64,000 nucleotides of DNA from an uncultured Phocaeicola sp. (GCA_944319745.1 CALUET010000021.1:1-64000), one strand, 5' to 3'; numbered from the stretch's first letter, positions 9,062-19,078 are shown. The notes: generated from the sequence alone by a model not told the origin. Numbers and translations are program-made.

Positions 9062-9526
9062 TTATTTCTTAAATACACCGATCAGGTTAAGCAATGCCGC
9101 AATCGAAGCAATGATAAGCAGCACATATGTTGAATAAATAAACATGTCTGTTACCTTCAACATTATAGGATCATCATAAGATCCACTGCCTCCTAACAAA
9201 ACCGGAGTATCGGAACCGAGAGTATATGTAACAATTAATAAGACGACTAAACCTACAAATCCAAGCAATGATTTAACCGTATTTGCAGGATTGTCTCTCA
9301 AAGCTGCTAAAATTTGTACTATTGCAGCAATCACTGTCACAGCAACACAGACAAAAAACATAAAATACATTAAATACATCAAAGCCGGTGTATTTACAGG
9401 CTCATTAAGGCCTGCTTCATTTAAATGGTCATACCCCACTCCGAAAAATAATGCCAATACAACTAAAATAATAGCAATACAGACATAAAAAACGTAGTAA
9501 GATACTTTATATGACAACTTAGACAT
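9062..9526 (-). CDS. Small integral membrane protein in the exb operon, function unknown
   Basis: A 154-aa protein with four likely membrane spans, at about residues 12-30, 46-68, 80-102 and 128-150. It has no motif I can assign to a characterised family. It lies 8 bases after exbB and 34 bases before exbD, so it is translated from the same operon. That position suggests an accessory subunit of the TonB energising complex, but this is inference from context only. Confidence 0.8.
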   Translation of the reverse strand: MSKLSYKVSYYVFYVCIAIILVVLALFFGVGYDHLNEAGLNEPVNTPALMYLMYFMFFVCVAVTVIAAIVQILAALRDNPANTVKSLLGFVGLVVLLIVTYTLGSDTPVLLGGSGSYDDPIMLKVTDMFIYSTYVLLIIASIAALLNLIGVFKK

Positions 9527-9534
9527 TGTAATAA

Positions 9535-10332
9535 TTATTTTTTGTATTTCAAGTTATATTTCATGATTGTATCAAGAAGCGTTATAGAAGCATCTTCCAT
9601 CTGGCTTGTGATTGCCTCAATCTTAGACAAAATATAATTATAAAATACCTGAAGAATCAAAGCGACGATCAAGCCGAAAATCGTAGTAATCAAGGCAACT
9701 TTCATACCACCGGCAACGACTGTCGGAGAAATATCGCCGGCACGTTGAATATCATCAAACGCCATAACCATACCAATTACAGTTCCCAAGAAACCTAAAG
9801 ACGGGGCCATTGCGATAAACAAAGTAATCCAAGAGCAACCTTTTTCCAGATAACCGGCCTGAACACCGCCGTAAGAAACAACAGAACGCTCTACAACATC
9901 CAAACCTTCATCGATTCTCATCAGGCCTTGATAACAAATAGAAGCAACTGGTCCGCGGGTATTACGACAAATAGCCTTTGCGCTTTCTACATCTCCTTTT
10001 TCCAATGCTTCTTCAATATTTGCCATCAATTTTTTTGCATTTACTTCAGCCAAACTTAAATAAATGATACGTTCAATACAGAACGCCAAGCCAAGCACCA
10101 AAGCTATTGCCACCAAAGACATAAAACCTGCATCACCTTCAATAAACTTCGTCTTCAATTCTTTGTGCATACTACTTTCTTCTACAACAGCAGGATCTGT
10201 TATACTTGCTGCAGGAACGACTTCTTCTGCCTGAGTAGCAGTCTCAGAAGCTGGATCTTGGGCATTTGCTGTCTGAGTCATTCCAAATGAGATTACTCCC
10301 ACCACTGCAAGAATTGCAAATAACTTTTTCAT
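9535..10332 (-). CDS. exbB: ExbB/TolQ/MotA-family proton channel protein
   Basis: A 265-aa proton-channel subunit. The N-terminus carries an apparent signal peptide (MKKLFAILAVVGVISFGM) and an Ala/Glu-rich periplasmic segment. This leads to a first membrane span at about residues 73-90, and the C-terminal half has the typical pair of spans (SWITLFIAMAPSLGFLGTVI and ALITTIFGLIVALILQVF). The APSLGFLGTVIGM motif is characteristic of ExbB/TolQ. The extended N-terminus distinguishes it from E. coli ExbB (244 aa). It is the first protein gene of the exbB-membrane protein-exbD-exbD operon, and a tRNA-Ser gene lies just upstream on the same strand. Confidence 0.9.
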   Translation of the reverse strand: MKKLFAILAVVGVISFGMTQTANAQDPASETATQAEEVVPAASITDPAVVEESSMHKELKTKFIEGDAGFMSLVAIALVLGLAFCIERIIYLSLAEVNAKKLMANIEEALEKGDVESAKAICRNTRGPVASICYQGLMRIDEGLDVVERSVVSYGGVQAGYLEKGCSWITLFIAMAPSLGFLGTVIGMVMAFDDIQRAGDISPTVVAGGMKVALITTIFGLIVALILQVFYNYILSKIEAITSQMEDASITLLDTIMKYNLKYKK

Positions 10333-10408
10333 TGTGTGTCTAAATTTTTAAGATTAATTGATTGATAAATTATAATTGCGTCACTTATTGCTTCCCCACG
10401 ATTGCAGG

Positions 10409-10496
10409 CGGAGAGAACGGGATTCGAACCCGTGATACGCTTTTGACGTATACACGCTTTCCAGGCGTGCCTCTTCAGCCACTCGAGCATCTCTCC
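10409..10496 (-). tRNA. tRNA-Ser (anticodon GGA)
   Basis: On the minus strand an 88-base class II tRNA can be folded. The acceptor stem GGAGAGA pairs with TCTCTCC and the discriminator is G. The anticodon stem CACGC/GCGTG encloses loop CTGGAAA with anticodon GGA (plus-strand positions 10460-10462). A long variable arm and a T-arm with GGTTCGAATCC follow. The 3' CCA is not encoded. No terminator is visible between it and exbB, 77 bases downstream. Confidence 0.93.
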
Positions 10497-10578
10497 AAGA
10501 TAATGTCTTTAAGATTTACTTTTTTCTAAACAGATGCAAAATACGCATAAAAACATAGATCACAAAACTTTTCAGTTA

Positions 10579-10586
10579 CAAATATA
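10579..10586 (-). promoter_or_regulatory. -7 promoter element upstream of tRNA-Ser and the exb operon
   Basis: The minus strand reads TATATTTG, with a TTG-containing -33-like element about 20 bases further upstream. A second box, TACTTTTG, lies at 10622-10629. No TAnnTTTG box is visible between the tRNA and exbB. Confidence 0.5.
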
Positions 10587-10668
10587 TCCTTTTTTTTATT
10601 TCTTGTACAACATTACCCGAGCAAAAGTAATTTTATTAGTATAAAATTAATAAACTTTAAAAGCTTTC

Positions 10669-11445
10669 TTACCCCCTTCCAAATACAATTTGAGCGTTCT
10701 TTGTGGTCGTAGTACTAACTTCCGCCAGTGAACATTCATAAACTTCTGCTAATTTTTCTGCCACTTTCACAAGATATGCACTTTCATTCCTTTTTCCTCG
10801 GTAAGGTACCGGAGAAAGATAAGGAGAATCTGTTTCCAATACTACCCGACTCAAAGGGACAGATTTAAGTACTACTGGCAAATTGCTATTCTTAAAGGTG
10901 ACCACTCCATTCACTCCCAACATAAATCCTTCATACGAAAGCAATGCTTCTGCTTCCGCCTCACTGCCCATAAAACTGTGAAAAATTCCGCGCAAATTTG
11001 TTCCACGATAAGGTTCTATTACATCAAACAACTCGGGAAAAGCGTTGCGACAATGAATGCTTAAGGGTAAATCGTACTGCAATGCCCATTGTATCTGCTC
11101 GTCAAAAGCCTGCATTTGTTCCGTTTTATACGTTGTATCCCAATATAAATCTAAACCAACTTCCCCTATTCCCCAGAATTTTCTTCCGGAGATCAGCCAA
11201 TTTTTAATTACACCCAGGCGCTGCTTCCATTCATCGTCCACAGACGTAGGATGAAGCCCTATCAACGGGAAGCAGTTTTCATTAGCATCACACAATGCCA
11301 ACATTGCCGTTACCGAACAGTCGTCAATATTAGGAACATACATACGAAGTACTCCGGCTTCCGCAGCACGAATAAGCATCAGTCCGCGGTCTTCATTAAA
11401 CTCATCAACAAAAAGATGGGTATGTGTATCAATCAAAGACAGCAT
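10669..11445 (-). CDS. tatD: TatD-family metal-dependent deoxyribonuclease
   Basis: A 258-aa TIM-barrel hydrolase. The metal ligands are visible in DTHTHLF (H8, H10), in GEVGLD (metal-bridging Glu) and in SIHCRNAF, and LETDSPYLSP near the C-terminus is the TatD signature. Family members act as Mg-dependent 3'-5' DNases in DNA repair or as hydrolases of unknown substrate. The gene follows the polyprenyl synthetase gene by 6 bases on the minus strand, so the two are co-transcribed. Confidence 0.92.
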   Translation of the reverse strand: MLSLIDTHTHLFVDEFNEDRGLMLIRAAEAGVLRMYVPNIDDCSVTAMLALCDANENCFPLIGLHPTSVDDEWKQRLGVIKNWLISGRKFWGIGEVGLDLYWDTTYKTEQMQAFDEQIQWALQYDLPLSIHCRNAFPELFDVIEPYRGTNLRGIFHSFMGSEAEAEALLSYEGFMLGVNGVVTFKNSNLPVVLKSVPLSRVVLETDSPYLSPVPYRGKRNESAYLVKVAEKLAEVYECSLAEVSTTTTKNAQIVFGRG

Positions 11446-11451
11446 GACAGC

Positions 11452-12438
11452 TCACAATTTACGATTAACCAAACCGCATACATAAGATTTCAATTGCTCC
11501 TTTCTAACAGAATCGGCCTGAATTTTGTCCAAAAGACGCAGGCCTTCCGTATAATATTCATCGATCTTTTTGCGACAAATATCAGCTATTCCCACCTTAT
11601 TGTATATAGATGTTACCGAATCGACCTTCTCCTTTGGGACAAAATGTTCCAAGGATAACCAGTAATGTAATTCCTGTTCAAGTTCCGTTCCCTTCACTTT
11701 TTCCAAAGTAGTAATCAGCATGTATGTTTTTTTATTGCACAAAATATCACCGCCTATCTTCTTGCCGAAAAAAGAAGAATCGCCATAAACATCCAGATAA
11801 TCATCTTGCAATTGAAAAGCCAAGCCCATCTTTATTCCAAAGTCGTACAATGCCTGAATATCTTCCGAGGAAGCGCCACCTAAAATTGCACCAATCTTTA
11901 AAGCAGCAGCAAGCAATACTGATGTTTTAAGACGAATCATTTCTATATATTCATTTACCGTCACATCCATCCGCTTCTCAAAATCCATATCATATTGCTG
12001 CCCTTCACATACTTCAAGAGCGGCTTCTGAAAATGTAGACATTACTTGTTGTACATATTCAGAAGGGCAATTTTGCATCATATAATGGTAAGACTCTATC
12101 AACATCGCGTCTCCCGATAGGATCGCCGTATTCATATTCCACATTTTATGTACCGTTGGTTTATTACGACGAACATCGGCCTGATCCATCAAATCATCGT
12201 GCAACAACGTAAAATTATGATATGTCTCAATTGCAACTGCTTGAGAAAGGATAGAATCTACATCGTCCTTATATAAATTATATGCCTGCAACATCAACAT
12301 CGGACGAAGACGTTTTCCCCCTAACGAAAGGATATAAACTATCGGATCATATAAACCTTTAGGTTCTCTAACAGCTGATAGTTTTCCAATATAAGTTTGA
12401 ATTTTTTCCAATAAATGCTCTGTATTCCAATTCCCCAT
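11452..12438 (-). CDS. Trans-isoprenyl diphosphate synthase (polyprenyl synthetase)
   Basis: A 328-aa prenyl chain-elongating enzyme that condenses isopentenyl diphosphate onto an allylic diphosphate. The first aspartate-rich motif is DDLMD (residues 81-85) and the second is DDYLD (212-216). GGKRLRP at about 40-46 is the conserved substrate-binding motif. The residue five positions before the first motif is Phe76, which in this family tends to limit product length, so a C15-C20 product is suggested but not shown. Quinone side chains or undecaprenyl precursors are possible destinations. tatD follows at a 6-base gap. Confidence 0.9.
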   Translation of the reverse strand: MGNWNTEHLLEKIQTYIGKLSAVREPKGLYDPIVYILSLGGKRLRPMLMLQAYNLYKDDVDSILSQAVAIETYHNFTLLHDDLMDQADVRRNKPTVHKMWNMNTAILSGDAMLIESYHYMMQNCPSEYVQQVMSTFSEAALEVCEGQQYDMDFEKRMDVTVNEYIEMIRLKTSVLLAAALKIGAILGGASSEDIQALYDFGIKMGLAFQLQDDYLDVYGDSSFFGKKIGGDILCNKKTYMLITTLEKVKGTELEQELHYWLSLEHFVPKEKVDSVTSIYNKVGIADICRKKIDEYYTEGLRLLDKIQADSVRKEQLKSYVCGLVNRKL

Positions 12439-12461
12439 GGCGAAAAAATTTAGTTATGTGA

Positions 12462-12486
12462 AAAAAGGCTGCACAAAACGGCAGCC
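12462..12486 (-). terminator. Rho-independent terminator after tonB
   Basis: Read on the minus strand, GGCTGC/GCAGCC with an 8-base loop is followed by a T-run, between the tonB stop and the polyprenyl synthetase start. Confidence 0.75.
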
Positions 12487-12512
12487 CCTGATAATAAAAT
12501 CATCTAAAAAAT

Positions 12513-13199
12513 TTAATTCAATCTAAAGAGTACAGGTAAAGTATATCTCACACGTACAGTCTTACCACGCTGTTCGCCTGGTGTCCATTTAGGCATAGCC
12601 GAAACAACACGAACCGCTTCTTGATCCAAAGCAGCATCAACTCCGCGCACAACCTGGATGTCAACAATCGATCCATCCCGGTTTACAACAAACTGAAGAA
12701 TGACGCGTCCTTGAATCCCCGCCTCCTGGGCTGCCACAGGATAAGAGATATGCTCGCTCAAATATCTCATCAATGCAGCCTGTCCCCCTGGAAATGACGG
12801 TTCTTTTTCCACAACCTGAAAAATCTCTTCTTCCTCCGGTTCCGGTTCTTCAACTACAGGTTCCACATATTTTATTTCTACAGCCGTATTATCATCTTCG
12901 CTTGAACGGATATCACTTTCTTCCACATCAGCTTCATTATCTGCAATCTCCAAAATTTCTTCTTGCTTTGGCACTTCTACAGGAGGAGGCGTTGGCTTCT
13001 GCTCCTCTTGTTCAGTAATAGGAATCATTTCCTCTTCAAAGATTGGTTCTGAAGGGCCTGTCATCACCGTAATCTGTACATCTCTTTCTGTCCATTCGAA
13101 ACAAACGTACAACATTCCCAATGCAAGCACTAAACCAATCAGCAGCCATGTAGATTTCGATCTCTCAAGGTCTGCCTTAGGCGATTTTTTAATTTCCAT
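12513..13199 (-). CDS. tonB: TonB-family energy transducer
   Basis: A 228-aa protein with an N-terminal cytoplasmic stub, one membrane anchor (about residues 17-35) and an acidic, Pro/Glu-rich periplasmic linker with VEEPEPEEEE-type runs. It ends in a C-terminal TonB domain (YPVAAQEAGIQGRVILQFVV, PKWTPGEQRGKTVRVRYTLP). TonB couples the ExbB/ExbD pore to outer-membrane TonB-dependent receptors. The linker is acidic rather than the Lys-Pro type of E. coli TonB. The exb genes lie 2.2 kb away on the same strand. Confidence 0.92.
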   Translation of the reverse strand: MEIKKSPKADLERSKSTWLLIGLVLALGMLYVCFEWTERDVQITVMTGPSEPIFEEEMIPITEQEEQKPTPPPVEVPKQEEILEIADNEADVEESDIRSSEDDNTAVEIKYVEPVVEEPEPEEEEIFQVVEKEPSFPGGQAALMRYLSEHISYPVAAQEAGIQGRVILQFVVNRDGSIVDIQVVRGVDAALDQEAVRVVSAMPKWTPGEQRGKTVRVRYTLPVLFRLN

Positions 13200-13236
13200 A
13201 AAACTGCTTTTATTGATTAATGATTATCTATTGATA

Positions 13237-13244
13237 CAAATGTA
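13237..13244 (-). promoter_or_regulatory. -7 promoter element for tonB
   Basis: The minus strand reads TACATTTG (TAnnTTTG), 37 bases upstream of the tonB start. Confidence 0.6.
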
Positions 13245-13338
13245 AAAACATTTTTTCTCAAAGGCAATATTTATGTAAAAATTATTTTAACACGTTACAT
13301 TTTATTTACAGCATCAGCATATACACAATCTTTTTCCA

Positions 13339-13346
13339 TATCTTTG
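13339..13346 (+). promoter_or_regulatory. -7 promoter element for cmk-ispH
   Basis: TATCTTTG matches TAnnTTTG, 25 bases upstream of the cmk ATG. Confidence 0.6.
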
Positions 13347-13371
13347 GAGAAAAAATCAAAGCATATTTTAC

Positions 13372-14064
13372 ATGAAAAAGATTATTATAGCCATTGATGG
13401 ATTTTCATCCTGCGGGAAAAGCACCATGGCCAAAGACCTAGCAAAAGCCATTGGATATATTTATATAGATAGCGGAGCGATGTATCGCGCCGTGACATTA
13501 TACTGCATAGAGCACCATCTTTTCGAAGCAGACGGAAAAATAAAAGAAGATATTCTGAAGCATGAGCTGCAGAACATCCGCATTCAATTTCAAACAGATC
13601 CTGAAAGTAAACGTTCCGTAACCTATCTGAACGGCACGAATGTGGAGGAACGAATACGGATGCTCGATGTTTCTTCACTTGTAAGCCCCATTGCGGCATT
13701 AGGATTTGTCCGCGAAGCATTAGTACGCCAACAGCAAGAAATGGGGAAAAGAAAAGGAATTGTCATGGATGGAAGGGACATCGGCACGACTGTTTTTCCA
13801 AATGCCGAATTAAAAATATTCGTTACCGCCAGTCCGGAAATCCGCGCAAAACGTCGATTCGATGAGCTAAAAGCAAAAGGTCAGACGGTAAATTTGGAAG
13901 AAATCAAACAAAACATCGAACAAAGAGACCACATTGATCAGACACGAACTGTCAGCCCTTTACAGAGAGCAAATGACGCCATCTTATTAGACAACAGCCA
14001 TCTGACCATCGAAGAGCAGAGGAACTGGTTAATAAAACAATATCAAAAGGCTGCAAATGCATAA
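13372..14064 (+). CDS. cmk: Cytidylate kinase
   Basis: Phosphorylates CMP and dCMP with ATP. The P-loop GFSSCGKST is at residues 10-18, the [12 protein letters not shown] nucleotide-binding motif follows, and [14 protein letters not shown] is the CMP-kinase signature. At 230 aa it matches the usual bacterial length. ispH overlaps its 3' end by 8 bases, so the two are translated from one message. Confidence 0.95.
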   Translation: MKKIIIAIDGFSSCGKSTMAKDLAKAIGYIYIDSGAMYRAVTLYCIEHHLFEADGKIKEDILKHELQNIRIQFQTDPESKRSVTYLNGTNVEERIRMLDVSSLVSPIAALGFVREALVRQQQEMGKRKGIVMDGRDIGTTVFPNAELKIFVTASPEIRAKRRFDELKAKGQTVNLEEIKQNIEQRDHIDQTRTVSPLQRANDAILLDNSHLTIEEQRNWLIKQYQKAANA

Positions 14065-14926
14065 ACACGTAGAAATAGACAAGAGCTCAGGATTTTGCTT
14101 CGGCGTAACAATGGCTATCAAAAAAGCTGAAGAAGAATTGGCCAAAGGAGAAACATTATATTGCCTGGGAGACATCGTGCACAATGACCAGGAATGCGAA
14201 CGATTAAAAAAAGCCGGCCTGATAACCATCAATCACGAGGAATTCGCATCCTTGAAAAACGCCAAGGTTTTACTTCGCGCACACGGAGAACCTCCAAGCA
14301 CATACGAGACAGCCAGACAAAACAATATTAAAATTATTGATGCTACGTGCCCGGTGGTATTACGCCTGCAGAAGCGCATTAAACAAGAATTCGACACACA
14401 ATCTGTCAACAACAAGGGTAAACAAATCGTCATTTACGGCAAAAACGGACATGCCGAAGTCATGGGTTTGGTAGGGCAAACGAATGGCAGTGCCGTTGTT
14501 GTCGAGAACTTCGACGAAGTCGCCCGACTTGATTTTTCAAAAAACATCCGTCTTTATTCTCAAACGACGAAATCTTTAGATGAATTCCGCCGCATCGTTG
14601 CCTACATTCAATCCCATATTTCACACGAAGCATCGTTTGAATATTACGACACAATCTGCAGACAAGTAGCCAATCGTATGCCCAACATCCAAAAATTTGC
14701 GGCGGAACACGATCTGATATTCTTCGTCTGTGGTCCCAAAAGTTCCAACGGAAAGATTCTTTTTCAAGAATGCAAGAAAGTAAATCCGAATACCTATCAA
14801 ATAGACCGCCCCGAAGATATAGACCACACATTGTTAAATAAAGCAAACTCCATCGGGATATGTGGAGCAACATCTACCCCAAAATGGCTGATGGAAGCCT
14901 GCAAAAAGGTGATAATGAAAGATTAA
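14057..14926 (+). CDS. ispH: 4-hydroxy-3-methylbut-2-enyl diphosphate reductase
   Basis: Last enzyme of the MEP isoprenoid pathway, producing IPP and DMAPP. The three cysteines that bind the iron-sulfur cluster are visible as C14 (SSGFCFGV), C98 (IDATCPVV) and C201 ([10 protein letters not shown]). LRAHGEPP supplies the conserved histidine/glutamate. The length of 289 aa is slightly below that of E. coli IspH (316). It overlaps cmk by 8 bases. Cmk-IspH adjacency is also seen in other bacteria. Confidence 0.95.
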   Translation: MHKHVEIDKSSGFCFGVTMAIKKAEEELAKGETLYCLGDIVHNDQECERLKKAGLITINHEEFASLKNAKVLLRAHGEPPSTYETARQNNIKIIDATCPVVLRLQKRIKQEFDTQSVNNKGKQIVIYGKNGHAEVMGLVGQTNGSAVVVENFDEVARLDFSKNIRLYSQTTKSLDEFRRIVAYIQSHISHEASFEYYDTICRQVANRMPNIQKFAAEHDLIFFVCGPKSSNGKILFQECKKVNPNTYQIDRPEDIDHTLLNKANSIGICGATSTPKWLMEACKKVIMKD

Positions 14927-14975
14927 ACCACCACATAAAAAAGATAGTTTTTATTGATATAATTGGAATTTTTCG

Positions 14976-14983
14976 TAAATTTG
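14976..14983 (+). promoter_or_regulatory. -7 promoter element for pfkA
   Basis: TAAATTTG matches TAnnTTTG, 31 bases upstream of the pfkA ATG. An ATTG -33-like element lies about 19 bases upstream of it. Confidence 0.65.
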
Positions 14984-15014
14984 CTTCCGCAAAATCAAAC
15001 ACAAAAAAGAGTTT

Positions 15015-15995
15015 ATGGGAACAATTAAATGTATCGGCATTCTCACCTCAGGAGGCGATGCTCCTGGTATGAACGCAGCCATACGTGCAGTCACGCGTTC
15101 TGCCATTTTCAATGGACTTAAAGTTAAAGGTATTTACCGCGGGTATAAAGGATTGATCACAGGAGAAATTCAGGAATTTCAAACGCAAAATGTTAGTAAT
15201 ATCATACAGCAAGGCGGAACAATTCTGAAGACAGCACGCTGTCAGGAATTCAAGACTCCGGAAGGACGTAAGATTGCTTATGAAACCATGCAACGAGAAG
15301 GAATCGACGCCTTGATAATAATTGGAGGAGACGGCTCCCTTACTGGCGCCAGATTATTGGCACAAGAGTATGATGTCCCGTGCATCGGTCTTCCGGGAAC
15401 CATCGACAATGATTTGTTCGGAACGGATACAACCATCGGATACGACACGGCGTTGAATACCATTATCGACGCCGTTGATAAAATACGTGACACGGCTACA
15501 TCTCACGAGCGCTTGTTCTTCGTAGAAGTAATGGGACGCGATGCCGGATTCCTCGCATTAAACGGTGCCATTGCTTCCGGTGCCGAAGCTGCAATTATTC
15601 CGGAGTTCAATACAGAAGTCGACCAATTGGAAGAATTTATCAAGAACGGTTTCCGCAAATCAAAGAACAGTTCCATCGTATTAGTGGCAGAAAGTGAAAT
15701 CACGGGCGGCGCAATGCATTATGCCGAACGCGTAAAAAACGAATATCCACAGTATGATGTACGAGTAACAATCTTAGGACATTTACAAAGAGGAGGCAGC
15801 CCGACAGCTCACGACCGCATTATTGCCAGCAGAATGGGCGTTGCCAGTATCGAAGCATTGATGGAAGGCCAACGAAATATCATGATCGGCATTGAAAATG
15901 ATCAAATGGTATACGTACCTTTTGCGAAGGCTATCAAAAACGATAAGCCGATTGACCGGGAACTTGTTGCCGTTCTTCGCGAACTATCCATTTAA
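15015..15995 (+). CDS. pfkA: ATP-dependent 6-phosphofructokinase
   Basis: Phosphorylates fructose 6-phosphate in glycolysis. The start region [18 protein letters not shown], the nucleotide motif GGDGSLTGA and the catalytic PGTIDNDL are all present. The glycine in GGDGS, rather than an aspartate, favours ATP over pyrophosphate as donor. The allosteric-site residues typical of bacterial PfkA ([13 protein letters not shown]) are also there. It is 326 aa, close to the E. coli enzyme (320), with its own promoter and terminator. Confidence 0.95.
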   Translation: MGTIKCIGILTSGGDAPGMNAAIRAVTRSAIFNGLKVKGIYRGYKGLITGEIQEFQTQNVSNIIQQGGTILKTARCQEFKTPEGRKIAYETMQREGIDALIIIGGDGSLTGARLLAQEYDVPCIGLPGTIDNDLFGTDTTIGYDTALNTIIDAVDKIRDTATSHERLFFVEVMGRDAGFLALNGAIASGAEAAIIPEFNTEVDQLEEFIKNGFRKSKNSSIVLVAESEITGGAMHYAERVKNEYPQYDVRVTILGHLQRGGSPTAHDRIIASRMGVASIEALMEGQRNIMIGIENDQMVYVPFAKAIKNDKPIDRELVAVLRELSI

Positions 15996-16035
15996 TCTAT
16001 ACAGATAAACGATAAGCGAAAAATATCAAATTAAA

Positions 16036-16075
16036 AAGAAAGGAATGCCCTTAACGGGCATTCTTCCTTTCTTTT
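16036..16075. terminator. Bidirectional terminator after pfkA
   Basis: The stem AAAGAAAGGAATGCCC/GGGCATTCTTCCTTTCTTT with loop TTAAC is flanked by A/T runs. It is shared by pfkA and the convergent glycosidase gene. Confidence 0.85.
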
Positions 16076-16088
16076 ATCTGTCTTTCTT

Positions 16089-18935
16089 TCAATAAATACA
16101 AACAGGATTTTCCAAACCCAGCGATTTCATCGTATGCGCATATCGTTTCGCCGTACGATTGTTTACAAGAGAATTTGCATAATTACCCAAAGGAGTCGTA
16201 ACTTTAATGGTTACCGTATTATTCCCTTTCTGCAACTTTCCGTCAATAGAATACGCGTGCTCTCCATACCATTTGGTACCCAAATTTTCACCGTTCACGA
16301 TCAATTCAGTCACTCCCCGCACCAAACCGGCATTTAAAACAGTATAATATTCCGGATTTTCCACGTTCAGATTCGCCGTATAATAAATTGTTCCGGCAAA
16401 ATTACGGAACCAAGGGAACGGCAAGGTATTGAAATCTTGCACATATTCCATCGAAAAAGTTTTTTCCGTACCATCAAAATGTACAGCTTTTACCGACCAC
16501 ATTGCATCGAGCACCCGAACCGTATCCGGACATTCCCGCAACGGCTGATATAATTCACCGCCTTCTTCCTCATCAAACACTACCAACTTTGATTCCGAAG
16601 GAGTAAATGTTAGTTCCAAAACATTTCCGTCCGCCGGTAAACGATAACGTTCTCCTGTCTCAGGAATCCAAATCCAGGCATGCTTTTGCCTCGTACTTTT
16701 CGGAAATTCGGCTTTTACTTTCCATGTCTCCGTGCGATTAAAATTGGTCATGAAAAATATATCTTTATCACCCGACTTGTAATAATTATAATAAATCCAC
16801 TTCGTAGGTTTATCAACTTTTACGTAAGGAGTCAAATGATATTCCCTTTGAACGTCGGCATACCATTCGGTAAGCGAGTCGCCCGATGGAGATTCGATAA
16901 GAACAAACCGCTCAGGATATTTCTCCCGAATGCGGTCGATTACCTCTTTAACCTTCGCCGAACGATTCACATAATCGACAAATCCTACGCTCTGATACGG
17001 AATCTTCCCGATGCAAAGTACCCGTCCGCCACTTTTTACAAAACGTTCCAACATAGAAGCCGTTTCGGGATCCATACTTTCCACCTCCATCAATAACAAC
17101 GTTTTATACGAACGGGGGCCAAACCGAAGTTCACCTTTGCTTACCTTTGCCTGCTGAATTATGTGTTCGCTTACGTAATCGCAACCATTTCCATTCTGAT
17201 GAAGATTCTGCCACAAGTCGTGAGCATACGAAGGATATACATTTGCTGGATACGGATCGCGCTGTTGTCCCAATACAGACCACATATCTTCCAAAGGAGG
17301 AAGTATGGCAATATCTGCCTGAGGAATGCTATTTTGCAACACAGCCGACAGCCGGGCTTTATAATCCATCCACAAATGATAATACTCCCACATGGTATTA
17401 TGTTCATTAAAGTACTCGCCAAACTTCACCCATCCCGGGAATCCTGCTTCTCGCGGACTGTAATTAAATCCGTGAAGGATCGAATGATTTACTCCGGAAA
17501 TATTGCTCATATCTCCTGCAATCTTGATTTCTTCCAGCGTTGACTGGAATATTTCTCCCGTATTCGTTATCTCCTCACAACTCACACGCCCGTTTCCTGC
17601 AAGCAAAGAACCGGAAGCAACAAACTTATTTATCATCGAATGTGCACGACCTTGATACAGGTCTTTGTCCGGATAAACCGTTCCCATACCTTCACGGAAC
17701 CAGGTCTCACACTCAGGGATATCGATATACATGGAAGACTCCAACGGGTGAAGCGCACGTCCGTAGGCTTGAACACGCGATTTCAATCCGTTCTTATGAC
17801 ACCATTCGTTATATGTTTTGATAAAATTATCGTAGAATAGCTTTATCTGAAAGCGTTCGAAATCGTTCCGCACCCGTTGTACAATGTTCTTTTTAACGTC
17901 TTCAGAGAAGATACAACCGTAATCCTCCGGCAAAGGATCGCCCATCCAACCGACTTTTCTAATGACATAAGGCAAATAAGGGAAAAGCGAATATCCGAAA
18001 TAATCTTCCCATTCGTCCAGTAATGTATTACTCCAGTTGGCGCCCTCCAACTCGAAACTGTCCACAAAGGTTGCTCTTATTTTCCCACGCATGGCCGCAC
18101 TCTTAAACTGTAATGCGTCCGATAATTTGTTCAAATATGCCAGGACAGCACTTCTATCAAAGTGATTCAATACAGGACCCGATGCGCCCGGAGCGCCTTC
18201 AATAACGTTCATATATCCCGTCATCTTCACGAAAAAGTATAAGATATGTTTGCCTGCCGGAACATGAACGCTGATATTTTCTTCGCCAGCCAACTCGTCA
18301 TAGTTTACACCTTCCGTAAACGAATTGACCTGCTCGGGCATAAGCCGGATATAAAGCAACTCCTTCAACGGATGATCATTCTTCGACATGATAGGAGGAT
18401 CGACGCGTCGCAACACATCGGATTTGCGGATAGAGAAATCAGTTCCTGCCGTTCCTCCGTCAATCTTAACCGTTTCCACCGTCAACATTTGCAGTTGCTG
18501 TTCCCGTGGAAGAAACTCGCCTCCGAACGGCCAGCCCGAGCCGCCTATCATATCGCATATCATTCCTCTTTCCCGACAGCCGTCGGCTGCTACTCGGACC
18601 ATCTTCGTCCAATCATCGGAAAGATACGGCATTGAGCGAAAACCTACGCTGTCGGCCTCATCGGGGAAACGGATGGAGTTTATCTCCACTCCGCCTATTC
18701 CCACCTGTTTCATGAGATCCAGTTCCCGTAAGATCTCGTTCTCGTCCAAACGCAAACCGTTCCACCACCACCGAACAAAAGGACGATATTTCGAATCCGG
18801 GGCGCGAAATGTTTCATAAAGATCCGTTGAAGATATTGCTATATCCGATTTTGTGGGAAGATTCTCTGCCTTCCCCATTACACTCACTGCCGCAACACCT
18901 GCAAAAAGCAGCAATACTTTTTTCTTAATCCCCAT
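16089..18935 (-). CDS. Secreted glycoside hydrolase, GH106 (alpha-L-rhamnosidase)-like
   Basis: A 948-aa exported enzyme with a signal peptide (MGIKKKVLLLFAGVAAVSVM). The first domain starts with FRPFVRWWWNG-like and LDLMKQVGIGGVEINS sequence, the pattern that opens GH106-type rhamnosidase barrels. The C-terminal third has beta-sandwich, GH2 sugar-binding-like sequence (YYTVLNAGLVRGVTELIVNGENLG, NTVTIKVTTPLGNYANS). Substrate specificity cannot be inferred, and rhamnose is only the family prototype. No susC/susD pair, sulfatase or regulator accompanies it. A -7 box lies 35 bases upstream. Confidence 0.75.
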   Translation of the reverse strand: MGIKKKVLLLFAGVAAVSVMGKAENLPTKSDIAISSTDLYETFRAPDSKYRPFVRWWWNGLRLDENEILRELDLMKQVGIGGVEINSIRFPDEADSVGFRSMPYLSDDWTKMVRVAADGCRERGMICDMIGGSGWPFGGEFLPREQQLQMLTVETVKIDGGTAGTDFSIRKSDVLRRVDPPIMSKNDHPLKELLYIRLMPEQVNSFTEGVNYDELAGEENISVHVPAGKHILYFFVKMTGYMNVIEGAPGASGPVLNHFDRSAVLAYLNKLSDALQFKSAAMRGKIRATFVDSFELEGANWSNTLLDEWEDYFGYSLFPYLPYVIRKVGWMGDPLPEDYGCIFSEDVKKNIVQRVRNDFERFQIKLFYDNFIKTYNEWCHKNGLKSRVQAYGRALHPLESSMYIDIPECETWFREGMGTVYPDKDLYQGRAHSMINKFVASGSLLAGNGRVSCEEITNTGEIFQSTLEEIKIAGDMSNISGVNHSILHGFNYSPREAGFPGWVKFGEYFNEHNTMWEYYHLWMDYKARLSAVLQNSIPQADIAILPPLEDMWSVLGQQRDPYPANVYPSYAHDLWQNLHQNGNGCDYVSEHIIQQAKVSKGELRFGPRSYKTLLLMEVESMDPETASMLERFVKSGGRVLCIGKIPYQSVGFVDYVNRSAKVKEVIDRIREKYPERFVLIESPSGDSLTEWYADVQREYHLTPYVKVDKPTKWIYYNYYKSGDKDIFFMTNFNRTETWKVKAEFPKSTRQKHAWIWIPETGERYRLPADGNVLELTFTPSESKLVVFDEEEGGELYQPLRECPDTVRVLDAMWSVKAVHFDGTEKTFSMEYVQDFNTLPFPWFRNFAGTIYYTANLNVENPEYYTVLNAGLVRGVTELIVNGENLGTKWYGEHAYSIDGKLQKGNNTVTIKVTTPLGNYANSLVNNRTAKRYAHTMKSLGLENPVCIY

Positions 18936-18969
18936 AATGTTTTCAAGTAAATTTCAAGATGTTTTTGCA

Positions 18970-18977
18970 CAAACATA
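18970..18977 (-). promoter_or_regulatory. -7 promoter element for the GH106-like gene
   Basis: The minus strand reads TATGTTTG (TAnnTTTG), 35 bases upstream of the start codon. Confidence 0.5.
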
Positions 18978-19078
18978 ACGAAATTCACACCATCCTTCTA
19001 CCGCTTTTTGACATAATATGTTTCTTTTCTGACATTTTTCGCCAGCCTCTTTCCCTGAAAACAAAAGGGAAACAGATG

